Source of the DNA: Bacteroidota bacterium
GTDB taxonomy: Bacteria; Bacteroidota; Bacteroidia; Bacteroidales; TTA-H9
DNA: 64,000 bases
Assembly (NCBI GenBank): GCA_003250395.1
Contig: QKGM01000002.1
Location: forward strand, 62,001 to 126,000
Reading direction: 5' to 3'
Shown one piece after another: positions 30,901 to 39,037 of the stretch. Position numbers and translations under genes: made by a program. The notes beneath the pieces were generated by a model. The model saw only the letters and a program-made list of their open reading frames with translations, was not told the origin of the DNA and did not search any database. Numbering within the stretch: position 1 is the first letter of the stretch; every line of letters begins with the position of its first letter.

Positions 30901-30994
30901 CCTGCTGCTCTCTCCCGAAGAAATAGTGATTCTCGTTGATCTCGTAACTCCTGATACCGGGAAAAGGATTCGTGTGAAAATTACTCGGTGCCAT
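27902..30994 (-). CDS. STAND-type NTPase with coiled coil and WD40 repeats
   Basis: This 1030-residue protein is the first gene of the operon. The nSTAND1-type NTPase domain starts at once: NPFPGIRSYEINENHYFFGRE, Walker A GSSGCGKS (residues 49-56), and Walker B VLIYIDQFEELF (133-144). An alpha-helical arm follows. A single hydrophobic segment (about 478-501, AIVLGIASLVSILFLIVSL) precedes a long Gln/Glu/Arg coiled coil (about 505-630). The C-terminal third has WD40-like blades (GHDDGVRGMAI, SFANGQTGASV, GRHVSGVTALAFNPEGNALTSAGYDW, CSADRTIRIF). Relatives are often labelled high-affinity carbon uptake protein Hat/HatR, a name with little functional support. Such NTPases act as signal or conflict switches. 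No effector domain is fused. Confidence 0.92.
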   Translation of the reverse strand: MAPSNFHTNPFPGIRSYEINENHYFFGREQQVKELIRKLAITRFLAIVGSSGCGKSSLIKAGLIPGLVEAQQENLPRSWKLVIFRPAEDPIGNMAKALAEGIRDHETTEAILRSGPDGLVKETREIVTGEAAVLIYIDQFEELFRFKRSGSYAHTITEAGNFIDLLIHAITQTDTPVYIVLSMRTDFLDECTEFRGLSEIINKGYYLVPRMNNGERRQAITGPVYATGNNISEDLVERLLADVGDDPDQLPIMQHALMRTWDYWMMNKTGDQPISIEHYEAIGTMKEALSVHLEEIYSDLKDEKNKFNTEKLFKALTDLTKESRGTRRPTNLGEICTLTNSREEEIIRVIDHFRSPGCSFLMPSAQVTLHRDTTIDIAHESIMRVWKRLRKWVEEEGESAQLYLRLSKSAELYQEGKTGLWVNPELQLALQWKEQTRPNITWASRYDPAFDRAMTFLDFSRKQHELEISVRENQQKRNLRRARRSAIVLGIASLVSILFLIVSLNLRFKAEASSKVAMEKEKMAVAERKKTDEQRKEAIIQRKISEQQQQIAEQQEMITEQQRQFAVKQQIIAQEQTVEAIQQRKQADVARHEAINARDEARLQRREALMQKQIADQERIKAEESEQTAQRLRLLAIANSMAIQAIQLNQTVQDGSPALYALTAFQLHQQNGGDRNDPVIYSALSAISNDPVVLRGHDDGVRGMAITKNGKEIFSCGDDKKVLRWNHDHPEQLPVQGVLPKEIREPFRTIMLTHDDRWVVAGTTDGYFVIWGRQTFPNGAIVLKAHTSIVSSLAPDPGREQFYSAGSDGRLIQWTYRGDKFTHATLDSLPDAIRCTAINPAGNQLVYASNSGTVKIISFANGQTGASVLTRLKSPALTAKFDNRGEAIALGCLDGSVQLVRQDKEGEIQVQRLIGRHVSGVTALAFNPEGNALTSAGYDWTARISDYPLTEEKPVTIKNHDLWIYDILYTPDGSQLLTCSADRTIRIFSTSSEKMAEKLPSMITRNLTVAEWNKMVGIDVPYQKTIKSLP

Positions 30995-31040
30995 TGGTAG
31001 TATTTTGATTTATCCGATTTATCCGAAGCTATTTATGAAT

Positions 31041-31048
31041 CAAAGTTA
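31041..31048 (-). promoter_or_regulatory. Possible -7 promoter element for the STAND operon
   Basis: On the minus strand TAACTTTG matches TAnnTTTG about 47 bases before the STAND ATG, giving a leader of about 40 bases. No clear TTTG is present at the usual distance upstream. Confidence 0.3.
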
Positions 31049-31742
31049 AATTAATTAAGGAAGATCATAGGTCTGCCTGTATAATAAGTGGAATATTTCT
31101 CCACATAGCCCTTCCCCGGGAGATAACCCGTTACTGTGATTTTCCATTTCCAGACTATTCATGTATGCTCAAACAGGGCGTAAATATACGGGGATTTCAG
31201 GGTTTTTCCTCCAGTCAAGTGGCCTGTTTGTAAAATTGAAATTGCTTGAAATGCCCGGTGCCGTTCGTTATTTGTTCAGCTCCTCTAACTCATAGTATGG
31301 GCTATTTATCCTGTATGTAGATTAAGTTACCTGGTAACCAGGCAATGACCTTATTTGGATTCAATGTCCAGGGAACTGTTCTGGTTGGCAAAGGCAGATG
31401 AGAAAGCTTTTATTTCTCAGTTCCACGTAGAAAAGGCTTTTGTCTTAAATCAGACAGAAATCGGCGGGTAACCTCATTCAGGGCAAATTCCCGATAACAG
31501 AACCTCACGCTCGCAAACATCCTGAGGATAAGACCGGAAAATACAGTTTTGATTGTCGCCAGAAACTACTTAACAGTCCTGACGGGTCACTCTGTTCGTT
31601 CCGGCTCCGGAATCTCCCTTGCCAACCAGGGTGTTTCGGCTTCTTCTTGTTCAGGGAAGTTCAATGTTCAGAGGCGGGTCGGTGAAGTGAAATCTGGCAG
31701 CAGAATGACCGTCATAACGGATAAAAAAATCACTAAAAAACC

Positions 31743-31882
31743 ATCAAAAAACCACAATATTCTACCACAACTAGACAAAAAGTTAATATACTGATTTACA
31801 GGCACCAAATATATTGACGGTTCGTTCTCGCTTCGAAGCAGCTTCGAAGTAGTTTCGTTTTTCAACGAAGCCAATTCGAACC
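31743..31882 (+). repeat. Dispersed intergenic repeat, copy A
   Basis: It shares a common order of blocks with 61110-61260: CAAAAAACCACA, CTGAT-TACAGG-ACCA-ATAT, GGTTCG, then the palindrome TTCGAAGCAGCTTCGAA. Each copy carries three TTCGAA hexamers. In copy A they are at 31832, 31843 and 31875. It differs from copy B by an 11-base insertion before the palindrome. Both copies lie in gene-free regions in the same orientation. Confidence 0.7.
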
Positions 31883-32271
31883 CGTAACGGATGACTCATA
31901 ATTTTGATCTGGCTCAGGTACATTGTGAATATCTTTTTTACCTGTTATAAACGTTTTTGAATAACCTCAATTGATTGTCTGGTCATTGCAATACCCTGTT
32001 AAATCTCTTTCCCGGAGATTTACAGTATGCATTTTCTGTCAGAAGGAAATAATCCGGTATTTTTGATATTAATTTGCGGCAGGCTGAATTTGATTCGGTG
32101 TCAACCCGAACATAATTTCTGATTTAAAAAGTTTTGCATATTTCATTTCAGTCAGAAGTATTCTGTCTTCTGAAACAGAGGCTACACTTACCCACCATAA
32201 CTGAGATGCAACGGACAGGAATTATTGTAAAACACAACCATAATTAATGATATTCAAATGTCATACGCTAT

Positions 32272-32943
32272 ATGAATTATACGATTAAAATTGACCCGAA
32301 AGATGATTTGACGATTCAGGAATTAGAGCAAAGAGTTCAGGCTGGTTATCGTTTCATTTCTTTTGAATACATCATCTCATTTGTTGCCGTAACCCAAAGG
32401 CGGTTCTCAAAGGCAATTCTTATAAACAGTAGTCAGGACATCAGAAAGTATTCCAATAAGTATAACCTGGTTTCTTCGGTATTTGGTTGGTGGGGATTTC
32501 CCTGGGGGCCGATCTATACTTTAAGAAGTTTTGGTGTGAACCGAAAAGGAGGGATTGATATGACAGATGATATCATGTTAAATATCAGTGAAGAGAGTCT
32601 TCAAAAGAGGGAAATAGAATATCTCCGGACAACCCAGTTTTTTACCAAGCCAGACAAGTGGGATTTGAGGGCTTTTACGAAGTCAATCCTGCGCGATTTT
32701 CAATTTGACCTGAATGTAGAAAGGATTGTTGTTGGAAGATATATCAATACAGAAGGAAATACAATTTCAGGCTTAACAATAGGATTAAAAATAAGATACG
32801 GTAAATTCGATGAGTATATAGAACCGATCAGGAAGTCATTATCCAGAGAGTTTATGAAACATGCCAGGTTTTCTTTTATTGATTTGGAAAAGAAAGATGA
32901 ATTAGCAGATTTCCTTTTAAAGCAGGGAGTAATATTGAAATAG
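32272..32943 (+). CDS. Unknown conserved protein
   Basis: This 223-residue protein is probably cytosolic, with no signal peptide. The most distinctive block is a Trp/Gly/Pro-rich loop, VFGWWGFPWGPIYT, followed by LRSFGVNRKGGIDMT. I recall similar GWWG-PWGP segments in small unknown proteins from diverse bacteria. The rest is charged and helical, with an EIEYLRTTQFF segment and a final DELADFLLKQGV. I cannot assign a function. It is a single-gene unit in the accessory stretch between 32 and 39.7 kb. Confidence 0.7.
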   Translation: MNYTIKIDPKDDLTIQELEQRVQAGYRFISFEYIISFVAVTQRRFSKAILINSSQDIRKYSNKYNLVSSVFGWWGFPWGPIYTLRSFGVNRKGGIDMTDDIMLNISEESLQKREIEYLRTTQFFTKPDKWDLRAFTKSILRDFQFDLNVERIVVGRYINTEGNTISGLTIGLKIRYGKFDEYIEPIRKSLSREFMKHARFSFIDLEKKDELADFLLKQGVILK

Positions 32944-33384
32944 GGTTGCACATTAAGATAACTTTTGAAGGGGTAGAGAACTGTTGATAACTTTGCGCGA
33001 AGTTGTCTGCTTTTGTGTTGAAGTTTTTAGGATAAAGATAAAGCAGGTGCTTGTAATGGGTGTCCGGTTCAACCTGATGAGAAAATCAGGATATGGAGCT
33101 TCATTTTATATTTCAGGAAATGAAGGCGATATTTCTGTGATCCTGTCGGGGATGTACAATAAAAACGACGTAATATTCTGATATATAAGATAACCATCCT
33201 TTGTATTTGCCCGGGACTTGATTTTTATATATGCTTGTTCCTCTGGAAACAAAGAATATGAATCATTTGTTATTAGTTCTGTTACATTCAATTCAAAACC
33301 ACCATATTTGCATTCAGTATTTTCGTTTCTAAATTAAGATACCATTGAAATATGTTGAAGAACAGTTAACCTAAAATTTCTTTT
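32944..33384. other. Gene-free stretch
   Basis: About 440 bases between the unknown protein gene and the DUF4199 gene. A TTG-initiated 65-codon ORF (32984-33181) has no protein-like character. I see no terminator or tRNA. Confidence 0.4.
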
Positions 33385-33873
33385 ATGAAAAATATCAAAA
33401 TAGAGATCAAATGGGCCATCATCTTTTCAGTAGTTGGATTGCTTTGGATGGTGTTGGAAAAACTGTCCGGACTTCACGGAAAGTACATTGATTACCATCT
33501 GTACCTTACTAACCTGTTTGCCATTCCGGCCATCGTCATGATGGTAATGGCACTGAAGGATAAGAAGACAAGTTTTTATGGCGGAAAGATGAGTTATATG
33601 CAAGGGTTGATAGCGGGTGTCATCGTGTCGGTTATCATTGCTTTATTGAGCCCAGCTACCCAGTGGATAACTTCTTATGTTATCTCTCCTGAATATTTCC
33701 CAAATGTAATAAAGCGGTCAGTGGAATTAGGTTATTACCCGACTACAGCTGAAGCAGAGGCCAACTTCAATTACCGGAACTACGCGGTTCAGGGAGCGAT
33801 CGGAGCCCTCGTAATGGGAGCTGTAACGACTGCCATCGCGATGATTTTTATCAGGACCAGAAAGGGTCATTAA
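33385..33873 (+). CDS. DUF4199 family membrane protein
   Basis: This 162-residue inner-membrane protein has four hydrophobic segments: WAIIFSVVGLLWMVLEKL, LFAIPAIVMMVMAL, GLIAGVIVSVIIALLSP and GAIGALVMGAVTTAIAMIF. The KDKKTSFYGGKMSYMQGL block between helices 2 and 3 is typical of DUF4199, a family found mainly in Bacteroidota. Length and topology match. Molecular function is unknown. It is monocistronic. Confidence 0.85.
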   Translation: MKNIKIEIKWAIIFSVVGLLWMVLEKLSGLHGKYIDYHLYLTNLFAIPAIVMMVMALKDKKTSFYGGKMSYMQGLIAGVIVSVIIALLSPATQWITSYVISPEYFPNVIKRSVELGYYPTTAEAEANFNYRNYAVQGAIGALVMGAVTTAIAMIFIRTRKGH

Positions 33874-33965
33874 CAGCGGGATCGGGAACTGACAACTGGC
33901 CGACTGTTTGATTCTGTAGAAATGTACATATCGGGCTTCGGATTGGATCGATACGTCTCTTTGTA

Positions 33966-33995
33966 TTTGAAAATTAATTCTGCTGCGTACCTTTG
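33966..33995 (+). promoter_or_regulatory. Bacteroidota consensus promoter
   Basis: TTTG, an 18-base spacer, then TACCTTTG match the TTTG / TAnnTTTG consensus exactly. The predicted start is near 34002, about 28 bases before the ATG of the MORN-repeat lipoprotein gene. Confidence 0.7.
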
Positions 33996-34029
33996 ACTGA
34001 TATAATCAAAGTTATAATGAAGCAATCAG

Positions 34030-34959
34030 ATGAATAAGAACTATTTTTCAGTTTTGCTATTACTGGTGTTGTTGAATACCTCGTGCCAGAGAAATGAAAC
34101 AAGAATTCTGGAGACCTATCCTGACAATAGAATTAAGACATTAATTGAATACACTAATCCAGGTGATACTTCGGATTATAAGCTGATAGTTTTATATAAT
34201 TCAGGCGATACCAATCTGGTTTGTTCTATTTCTCAAAACATGAAAAATGGTGTTTCGACATTCTATTATGAGAATGGCAGGATGAAATATCGCATCGGTT
34301 ATAAAAACGGCCAGGTACATGGAAAGGTATCCTATTGGTATCCAAATGGTCAGTTATGGCAAAAAGCAACATATAACCACGGAGAATTGGATGATACAAT
34401 CTGCGATTATTATGAAACCGGAGTTATAAAATCGATAGGCTTTTTTGATAATGGGGCGGGAGAGTTTAGATATTACCACCCTAATGGTAAGTTGTGGAAA
34501 ACTGGTAAGGTGCTGAATGGTAAAGAAGAAGGTGTCTGGTGCTATTACTTCCCTAACGGGCTAAAATCGGGTGAAGGAGTATATAGAAATGGCAGAAAAC
34601 ATGGAACGTATAAGGCATTTTATAAAACAGGCGAATTGATGGAGTCTGGAATTTATGATTCTGATCTGATTGTACAGAATACCTATTATTTAAAAAATGG
34701 GGAGATTGATTTAGGGCTGACAAATTTTGGAAAGCGGAACAGGAATCTCATCCCGTGGACTGATGAGCAGAAGCAGGCATTTTTAGACGATTGCATCGGG
34801 GAGATGGTTGATGAAAACAGTTTCAGAGGTGATGACTATTGCTTTTGTATGGTTGGAAAAATTGAGCTTTTCAGTAGTTATAGAGACTTTATGGAGTCGA
34901 CACAACAAGAACGTAGTGAGTTGATACAATTGGTGAGCCGTCTTTGTGAGCCTGAATAA
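34030..34959 (+). CDS. Lipoprotein with YwqK/MORN repeats
   Basis: A 309-residue lipoprotein with its signal and lipobox ending in NTSC (Cys19). From about residue 70 to 215 it has MORN/YwqK-type repeats: GVSTFYYENGRMKYRIGYKNGQVHG, then YWYPNGQLWQ, DYYETGVIKS, RYYHPNGKLWK and YYFPNGLKSGEG. Each has the YxxNGxxxxxxxYxxGxxxG pattern. Such proteins are often labelled as YwqK antitoxins after a Bacillus toxin-immunity case, but most in Bacteroidota occur without a toxin. No toxin is adjacent here. The last 80 residues (a DDYCFCMV motif) are unlike the repeats. Surface or periplasmic role unknown. Confidence 0.85.
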   Translation: MNKNYFSVLLLLVLLNTSCQRNETRILETYPDNRIKTLIEYTNPGDTSDYKLIVLYNSGDTNLVCSISQNMKNGVSTFYYENGRMKYRIGYKNGQVHGKVSYWYPNGQLWQKATYNHGELDDTICDYYETGVIKSIGFFDNGAGEFRYYHPNGKLWKTGKVLNGKEEGVWCYYFPNGLKSGEGVYRNGRKHGTYKAFYKTGELMESGIYDSDLIVQNTYYLKNGEIDLGLTNFGKRNRNLIPWTDEQKQAFLDDCIGEMVDENSFRGDDYCFCMVGKIELFSSYRDFMESTQQERSELIQLVSRLCEPE

Positions 34960-35388
34960 ATTAAGTGTTCCTGACTGGAGCTGCTTACATTAATGGCTCG
35001 TTTCAGCGGGTATTACCTGATCAGGGGTCTTCATTCTATCAGGTTGACATTGAAGCTCTCTTGTAGTTTTCCCTGAATAGTTATGGGAGGTATGTTTTGT
35101 TTAATAGTGGCTATGGCTGATATTGTACAATTTCAATGGAAATATTGGTTGTTGAAATGATATTTTCTTATAAAACAGTCAGGATATACTGATTTCGGAA
35201 ATGACTGACAGGAGAAATAAAATGGAATTTAGAGCAACGATTTCAGCATTAACCTGTTTTGGCATTGTGACCCGTCGTAGTCGAAATGCTTACGATTTTT
35301 ATATATGTAAGATGAATTGATGAGTATTGGAAAATATTATAAGTTTGCCTGAGCGAACCATATTTTAAAAATATATTTAACCATTAAC
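34960..35388. other. Gene-free stretch with promoter of the GH89 gene
   Basis: About 430 bases. A weak inverted repeat (ACCTGAT ... ATCAGGT, about 35010-35044) follows the lipoprotein gene. The promoter candidate for the next gene is near its end. Nothing else is seen. Confidence 0.4.
35316..35347 (+). promoter_or_regulatory. Promoter candidate for the GH89 gene
   Basis: ATTG, a 20-base spacer, then TAAGTTTG. The -7 element fits TAnnTTTG, with a leader of about 35 bases before the ATG at 35389. Confidence 0.4.
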
Positions 35389-37611
35389 ATGAGATACTTA
35401 TTTACAGGACTAATTATCCTTTTGTTATCAGGATTCGGTTTTTGCCAGCAACAGGAAGCAACTGGTTTAAAACGTCAAAATATTTATCAGCTAATTGAGA
35501 GGATTCTCCCCGGAAAGTCGCATCAGTTTGCTATTGAAGAATTGGTAAGAGAGAATGGCAAAGAGGCATTTGTGCTAAGTTCCGAAAAAGGAAAAATCAG
35601 TATAAAGGGAACCGATGAACTGGCGCTGGCTAGAGGGTTCAATTATTATCTGATTAATTATTGTAACATTCGTGTTTCATGGTACAAAGAGGATATAATT
35701 GAGGCGCCGGGGCTTTTACCTTTGGTTGATTCCACGATCAGGCAGGAATGCCGTTTCGAGAAGCGGTTCTTTTTGAATTACTGTACATTTGGTTATACAA
35801 TGCTATGGTGGCAATGGAATGATTGGGAACGCTTCATCGACTGGATGGCTCTGAATGGAATCAATATGCCGCTTGCAATTACCGGTCAGGAAGCTATCTG
35901 GCTTGAGGTCTGGAAAGACTTTGGAATGTCTGAAGAGCAGATAAAGGCCTATTTTACAGGTCCTGCTCATCTTCCCTGGCACCGAATGGGCAACCTTGAT
36001 GGTTTCCTTGGCCCGTTGCCGCAGGATTACATAACACATCAGTTTGAATTACAGAAGAAAATATTACAACGCGAGCGTTCATTCGGAATGACCCCTGTAC
36101 TTCCTGCTTTTGCGGGACATGTTCCAAAAGCTATTAAGGAGAAATATCCCGAAGCAAAGATAACCTCTTTGGGATCTTATGGTGTTGGTGAGCAATATGA
36201 TGCATTCTTTCTTGATCCGATGGATTCTTTGTTTATTACTATTCAGCAAAAATTCCTGAGGGTTCAGGCCAGATATTTTGGTACCGATCATTATTATGGA
36301 GCCGATCCTTTTAACGAAATGGATCCTCCAAGCACAGAGCCTGAATATCTGGCCACCGTTTCAAGAACCATATACAATGGCATGAGTAGTGTCGACCCCG
36401 ATGCTAAATGGGTTCAGATGGGCTGGACTTTTTATTACATGAAGCTATGGAAGGATGACCCTGAACGTTTAAAAGCTATGATTAAGGCAGTCCCGGAGGA
36501 TAGAATGATTATTCTGGATTATTTTGCCGAGAGGGAAGAAGTCTGGCGGAATACGGAGGCTTGGTATGGTGCCCCATACATTTGGTGTTATCTCGGTAAC
36601 TTTGGGGGTAATACAGAGATGGCTGCACCAATTATAAATGTAGCTAAGAAACTTGTTAATGCAGAGGATGATATCTCTCATGGAAAACTATTCGGTATTG
36701 GCTCAACGCTCGAAGGTTTTGGTGTAAACAGGTTTATGTACGAATGGTTGTTTGAATACGCATGGAATAAGGATATTTCGAATCTTGATAAATGGATATC
36801 GGACTATGCGGTTACAAGAACCAAACATTATGATCCGGTTGCCGACAAAGCCTATCATTCTTTGTTTAATCTGGTATACAATGATCAGGTCTCGGGTGTT
36901 GCTATGGGGAGCTTGATGCATACACGCCCGATACTTACAGGGGTGAAGGGATACCAGCGGCCTAGTAAATATGATTATGAAGAGTTGACGAAAATACTGA
37001 CCATGATGCTGACTGCCGACGATGCAAGTTTACAGAGTAAAGAATACCTTCAGGACCTGGTGCTGGTTACCAAACAAATTCTCGATAATCTGATTATTCC
37101 GGTCAGGAAAAAATTAAATGATGCATACGTAAAAGGCGATTCCGTTGAATTGGAAAAGCAAATCAGGATTTTTACCGGGATTTTGGATGATCAGGACAGA
37201 TTGCTCGGCACCCAGTCAGACTTACTGTTGGGGAAGTGGGTGAATGATGCACGGACGTTTGGGAATGACTCTGTCAGCAAAGCATATTATGAGAAGAATG
37301 CCCGTGTATTAATATCCACCTGGGGCAATGAAGGAAATGACATTATTGATTATGCCAGCCGGGGACTTTCGGGAATGATTTCTTCATACTACAAGGTGAG
37401 ATGGGAGATGTTTTTCGATATTCTCAGATCTCATTTGAAGCATGGTGTTGCTTTGGATATGGAGGCCATCAACAAAGAGATGGCTGCATTTGAGTGGCGC
37501 TGGACCAATCAGCAGACCACATTTAATTCAGTCCCTGAAGGCAATCCGCTCGAAATTGTTAAAGAAATCCATAAGAAATACAACCCGCTCTTTGTAATAA
37601 GTAATGACTGA
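35389..37611 (+). CDS. Exported alpha-N-acetylglucosaminidase (GH89)
   Basis: A 740-residue glycoside hydrolase of family 89, related to human NAGLU. After a signal peptide ending near GFCQ it has the N-terminal domain, then the (beta/alpha)8 core. Signatures include LAITGQEAIWLEVW, GPAHLPWHRMGNLDG, TPVLPAFAGHVPKA, the catalytic acid in DPFNEMDPP (Glu310), and WCYLGNFGGNTEM. It removes terminal alpha-linked GlcNAc from glycans, as in mucin or heparan-type chains. Length is close to other bacterial members. It is not linked to a SusC/SusD pair in this window, so it is an isolated glycosidase. The periplasmic or surface location follows from the signal peptide. Confidence 0.95.
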   Translation: MRYLFTGLIILLLSGFGFCQQQEATGLKRQNIYQLIERILPGKSHQFAIEELVRENGKEAFVLSSEKGKISIKGTDELALARGFNYYLINYCNIRVSWYKEDIIEAPGLLPLVDSTIRQECRFEKRFFLNYCTFGYTMLWWQWNDWERFIDWMALNGINMPLAITGQEAIWLEVWKDFGMSEEQIKAYFTGPAHLPWHRMGNLDGFLGPLPQDYITHQFELQKKILQRERSFGMTPVLPAFAGHVPKAIKEKYPEAKITSLGSYGVGEQYDAFFLDPMDSLFITIQQKFLRVQARYFGTDHYYGADPFNEMDPPSTEPEYLATVSRTIYNGMSSVDPDAKWVQMGWTFYYMKLWKDDPERLKAMIKAVPEDRMIILDYFAEREEVWRNTEAWYGAPYIWCYLGNFGGNTEMAAPIINVAKKLVNAEDDISHGKLFGIGSTLEGFGVNRFMYEWLFEYAWNKDISNLDKWISDYAVTRTKHYDPVADKAYHSLFNLVYNDQVSGVAMGSLMHTRPILTGVKGYQRPSKYDYEELTKILTMMLTADDASLQSKEYLQDLVLVTKQILDNLIIPVRKKLNDAYVKGDSVELEKQIRIFTGILDDQDRLLGTQSDLLLGKWVNDARTFGNDSVSKAYYEKNARVLISTWGNEGNDIIDYASRGLSGMISSYYKVRWEMFFDILRSHLKHGVALDMEAINKEMAAFEWRWTNQQTTFNSVPEGNPLEIVKEIHKKYNPLFVISND

Positions 37612-37707
37612 GAAGTAGAGCCGGTTAACAATATGCTACCGGAAGCACCTTTGACGTATATTTGTACTATCTATATCAACTAAATGTTTCTCCTAAACAT
37701 AGAGTAA

Positions 37708-38541
37708 ATGATAAAGAAAGCCTTAATAATACTCTCCATTCTTCTACCATTTTTAACATTTTCACAAGATACAGTTGTTGATTTCAATGGGTATATGTAT
37801 GTTGGAAAGATCATGGATATGAATCAAAAGGAATTATTTATTAGCTATCAGGATCACGACAAGGTTGATAAAACCGAAAGGATAAAAATCAAGAAGCTTT
37901 CGTATTGCTCATCACCAGATCTTGTATTTGAAAAGCAGAGCATTATTACATCCAACAAAAGTGTAATTTTGACTAGTTCTAGTCTTAATTCATTGATTGA
38001 TAGTGAAATTATTAAGGTAAAATCATGGACTTATATTCCTCCATTAAGCGAGATTCTACCATTCAAAAATGGGTATGTAATATATTCAAGTATTGTTTCG
38101 GTTGATTCTACGAGTAAGGATGAGCTATATGCTAGAGCAAAGTTATGGGCTGTTAATGTTTTTAAATCGGCAATCGATGTAATTCAATTAGACGATAAAC
38201 AGAATGGCACGCTTGTTTGTAAAGGTTATTCTAATGTTTATCATGCTTTTGCTGAATTGAATGGCCCTCAAGAGATTAATACTTATTTTACACTATCCAT
38301 ATACATCAAAGACGGACGTTTTAGATATGAGTTGAATAACATTAAGTGCAAATGGTTTATAAGCTCATCTAGATATACAATCGGAGGCTGGTCAGAATCA
38401 CCTATTGAGGCATTTGATAATGGACACAGAAAGAAAAATACTCGTAAGCTATATAAACAAGTTGATGAGAGAATGAAAGCGTTACTTTACGACTTAGAAG
38501 TTTCCATGAAAAAACCAACACCAGCTACTCAAGACTGGTAA
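37708..38541 (+). CDS. Exported DUF4468-like protein
   Basis: This 277-residue protein has a signal peptide (MIKKALIILSILLPFLTFSQ). Residues 20-90 form a strand-rich segment (VVDFNGYMYVGKIM, LFISYQDHDKVDKTERI). Residues 110-250 contain the DUF4468/TBP-like pattern, with ELYARAKLWAVNVF, then GTLVCKGYSNVYHAF and a strand YFTLSIYIKDGRFRYELNNI. DUF4468 proteins are unknown-function exported proteins of Bacteroidota. Base composition is more AT-rich than the neighbouring GH89 gene. No partner is obvious. Confidence 0.75.
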   Translation: MIKKALIILSILLPFLTFSQDTVVDFNGYMYVGKIMDMNQKELFISYQDHDKVDKTERIKIKKLSYCSSPDLVFEKQSIITSNKSVILTSSSLNSLIDSEIIKVKSWTYIPPLSEILPFKNGYVIYSSIVSVDSTSKDELYARAKLWAVNVFKSAIDVIQLDDKQNGTLVCKGYSNVYHAFAELNGPQEINTYFTLSIYIKDGRFRYELNNIKCKWFISSSRYTIGGWSESPIEAFDNGHRKKNTRKLYKQVDERMKALLYDLEVSMKKPTPATQDW

Positions 38542-38560
38542 CCCTGCCTACTTGCACCAA

Positions 38561-38589
38561 AGTGGAATTGTAAACTAGTGGAATTGTAA
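38561..38589 (+). repeat. Short direct repeat
   Basis: Two copies of AGTGGAATTGTAA start at 38561 and 38577, 16 bases apart, between the DUF4468-like gene and the promoter of the trio. It might be an operator, or chance. Confidence 0.5.
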
Positions 38590-38661
38590 TAGTAGAGTTG
38601 AGATGTTGTTTATGTTGTTAACTGAAGATTAAACTATCGTTTACAGTGCTTTTGTGGTAGT

Positions 38662-38689
38662 TTTGTGTTATATTTGTATAATATCTTTG
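38662..38689 (+). promoter_or_regulatory. Promoter candidate for the DUF2335 trio
   Basis: TTTG, a 16-base spacer, then TATCTTTG lie 150 bases before the small ORF. The spacer is slightly short. An overlapping TATATTTG is also present. Confidence 0.4.
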
Positions 38690-38845
38690 CAATATAACAA
38701 AACAAAATGAAAGAGTTATACGTTTAATATATACTTTTGTCGGCAGTTTACAGCCAGTTTTCCAACGATCTAAATTGATCGAGGACAAAGATAAGAAATA
38801 GTAGACGGTGAATAGTACCAATTAGGAATTGAAATAAAGGAAGTT

Positions 38846-39037
38846 ATGAGCAAGGTATATTATAAGTTTATGGTAAGTGGATTCTTCTTCTTGCTAGGAC
38901 TTGAAGAAAACCCATTGCTGAAGTTAAAGAAGCGGTATAGTCGGAAATCTGTATCAAATGCAATTGCATCCGACTGGAAAAACGTTGGTATAGACATGCG
39001 AAAAGCTTTCGATGAACAGGCCAGAAAAGCAAACTAA
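38846..39037 (+). CDS. Small unknown protein, first gene of the DUF2335 trio
   Basis: A 63-residue ORF preceded by a purine-rich AAAGGAAG just before the ATG, which supports translation. The first half is partly hydrophobic (FMVSGFFFLLGLEENPLL). The second half is basic and helical (KKRYSRKSVSNAIASDWKNVG, then IDMRKAFDEQARKA). The ORF overlaps the start of the DUF2335 gene by 26 bases in a different frame, as in translationally coupled pairs. I do not recognise the family. It might be a DNA-binding or antitoxin-like protein, which is inference from size and charge. Confidence 0.5.
   Translation: MSKVYYKFMVSGFFFLLGLEENPLLKLKKRYSRKSVSNAIASDWKNVGIDMRKAFDEQARKAN

Larger units (their letters stand above)
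30995..32271. other. Long gene-free region upstream of the operon
   Basis: About 1.3 kb with no credible gene. It contains the probable operon -7 element near 31041, overlapping palindromes near 31326-31342, and a dispersed repeat copy (about 31743-31882) whose partner is near 61.2 kb. A short TTG-initiated ORF at 31549-31794 overlaps the repeat and is not convincing. The region between 31883 and 32271 shows nothing. Confidence 0.5.
38542..38845. other. AT-rich spacer with promoter of the DUF2335 trio
   Basis: About 300 bases between the DUF4468-like gene and the small-protein/DUF2335/STAS-like trio. It holds a 13-base direct repeat (38561-38589) and the promoter candidate at 38662-38689. 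There is no ORF. Confidence 0.5.

Noticed and set aside
31549..31794. 81-codon plus-strand ORF upstream of the operon
   Set aside because: TTG start and low-complexity end that overlaps the dispersed repeat; not protein-like.
31831..31880. tRNA-like T-loop (GGGTTCGAATT) in the repeat
   Set aside because: No acceptor or anticodon stem can be formed; it belongs to the TTCGAA repeat.
32984..33181. 65-codon plus-strand ORF
   Set aside because: Starts with TTG, odd composition, no ribosome site or homology visible.
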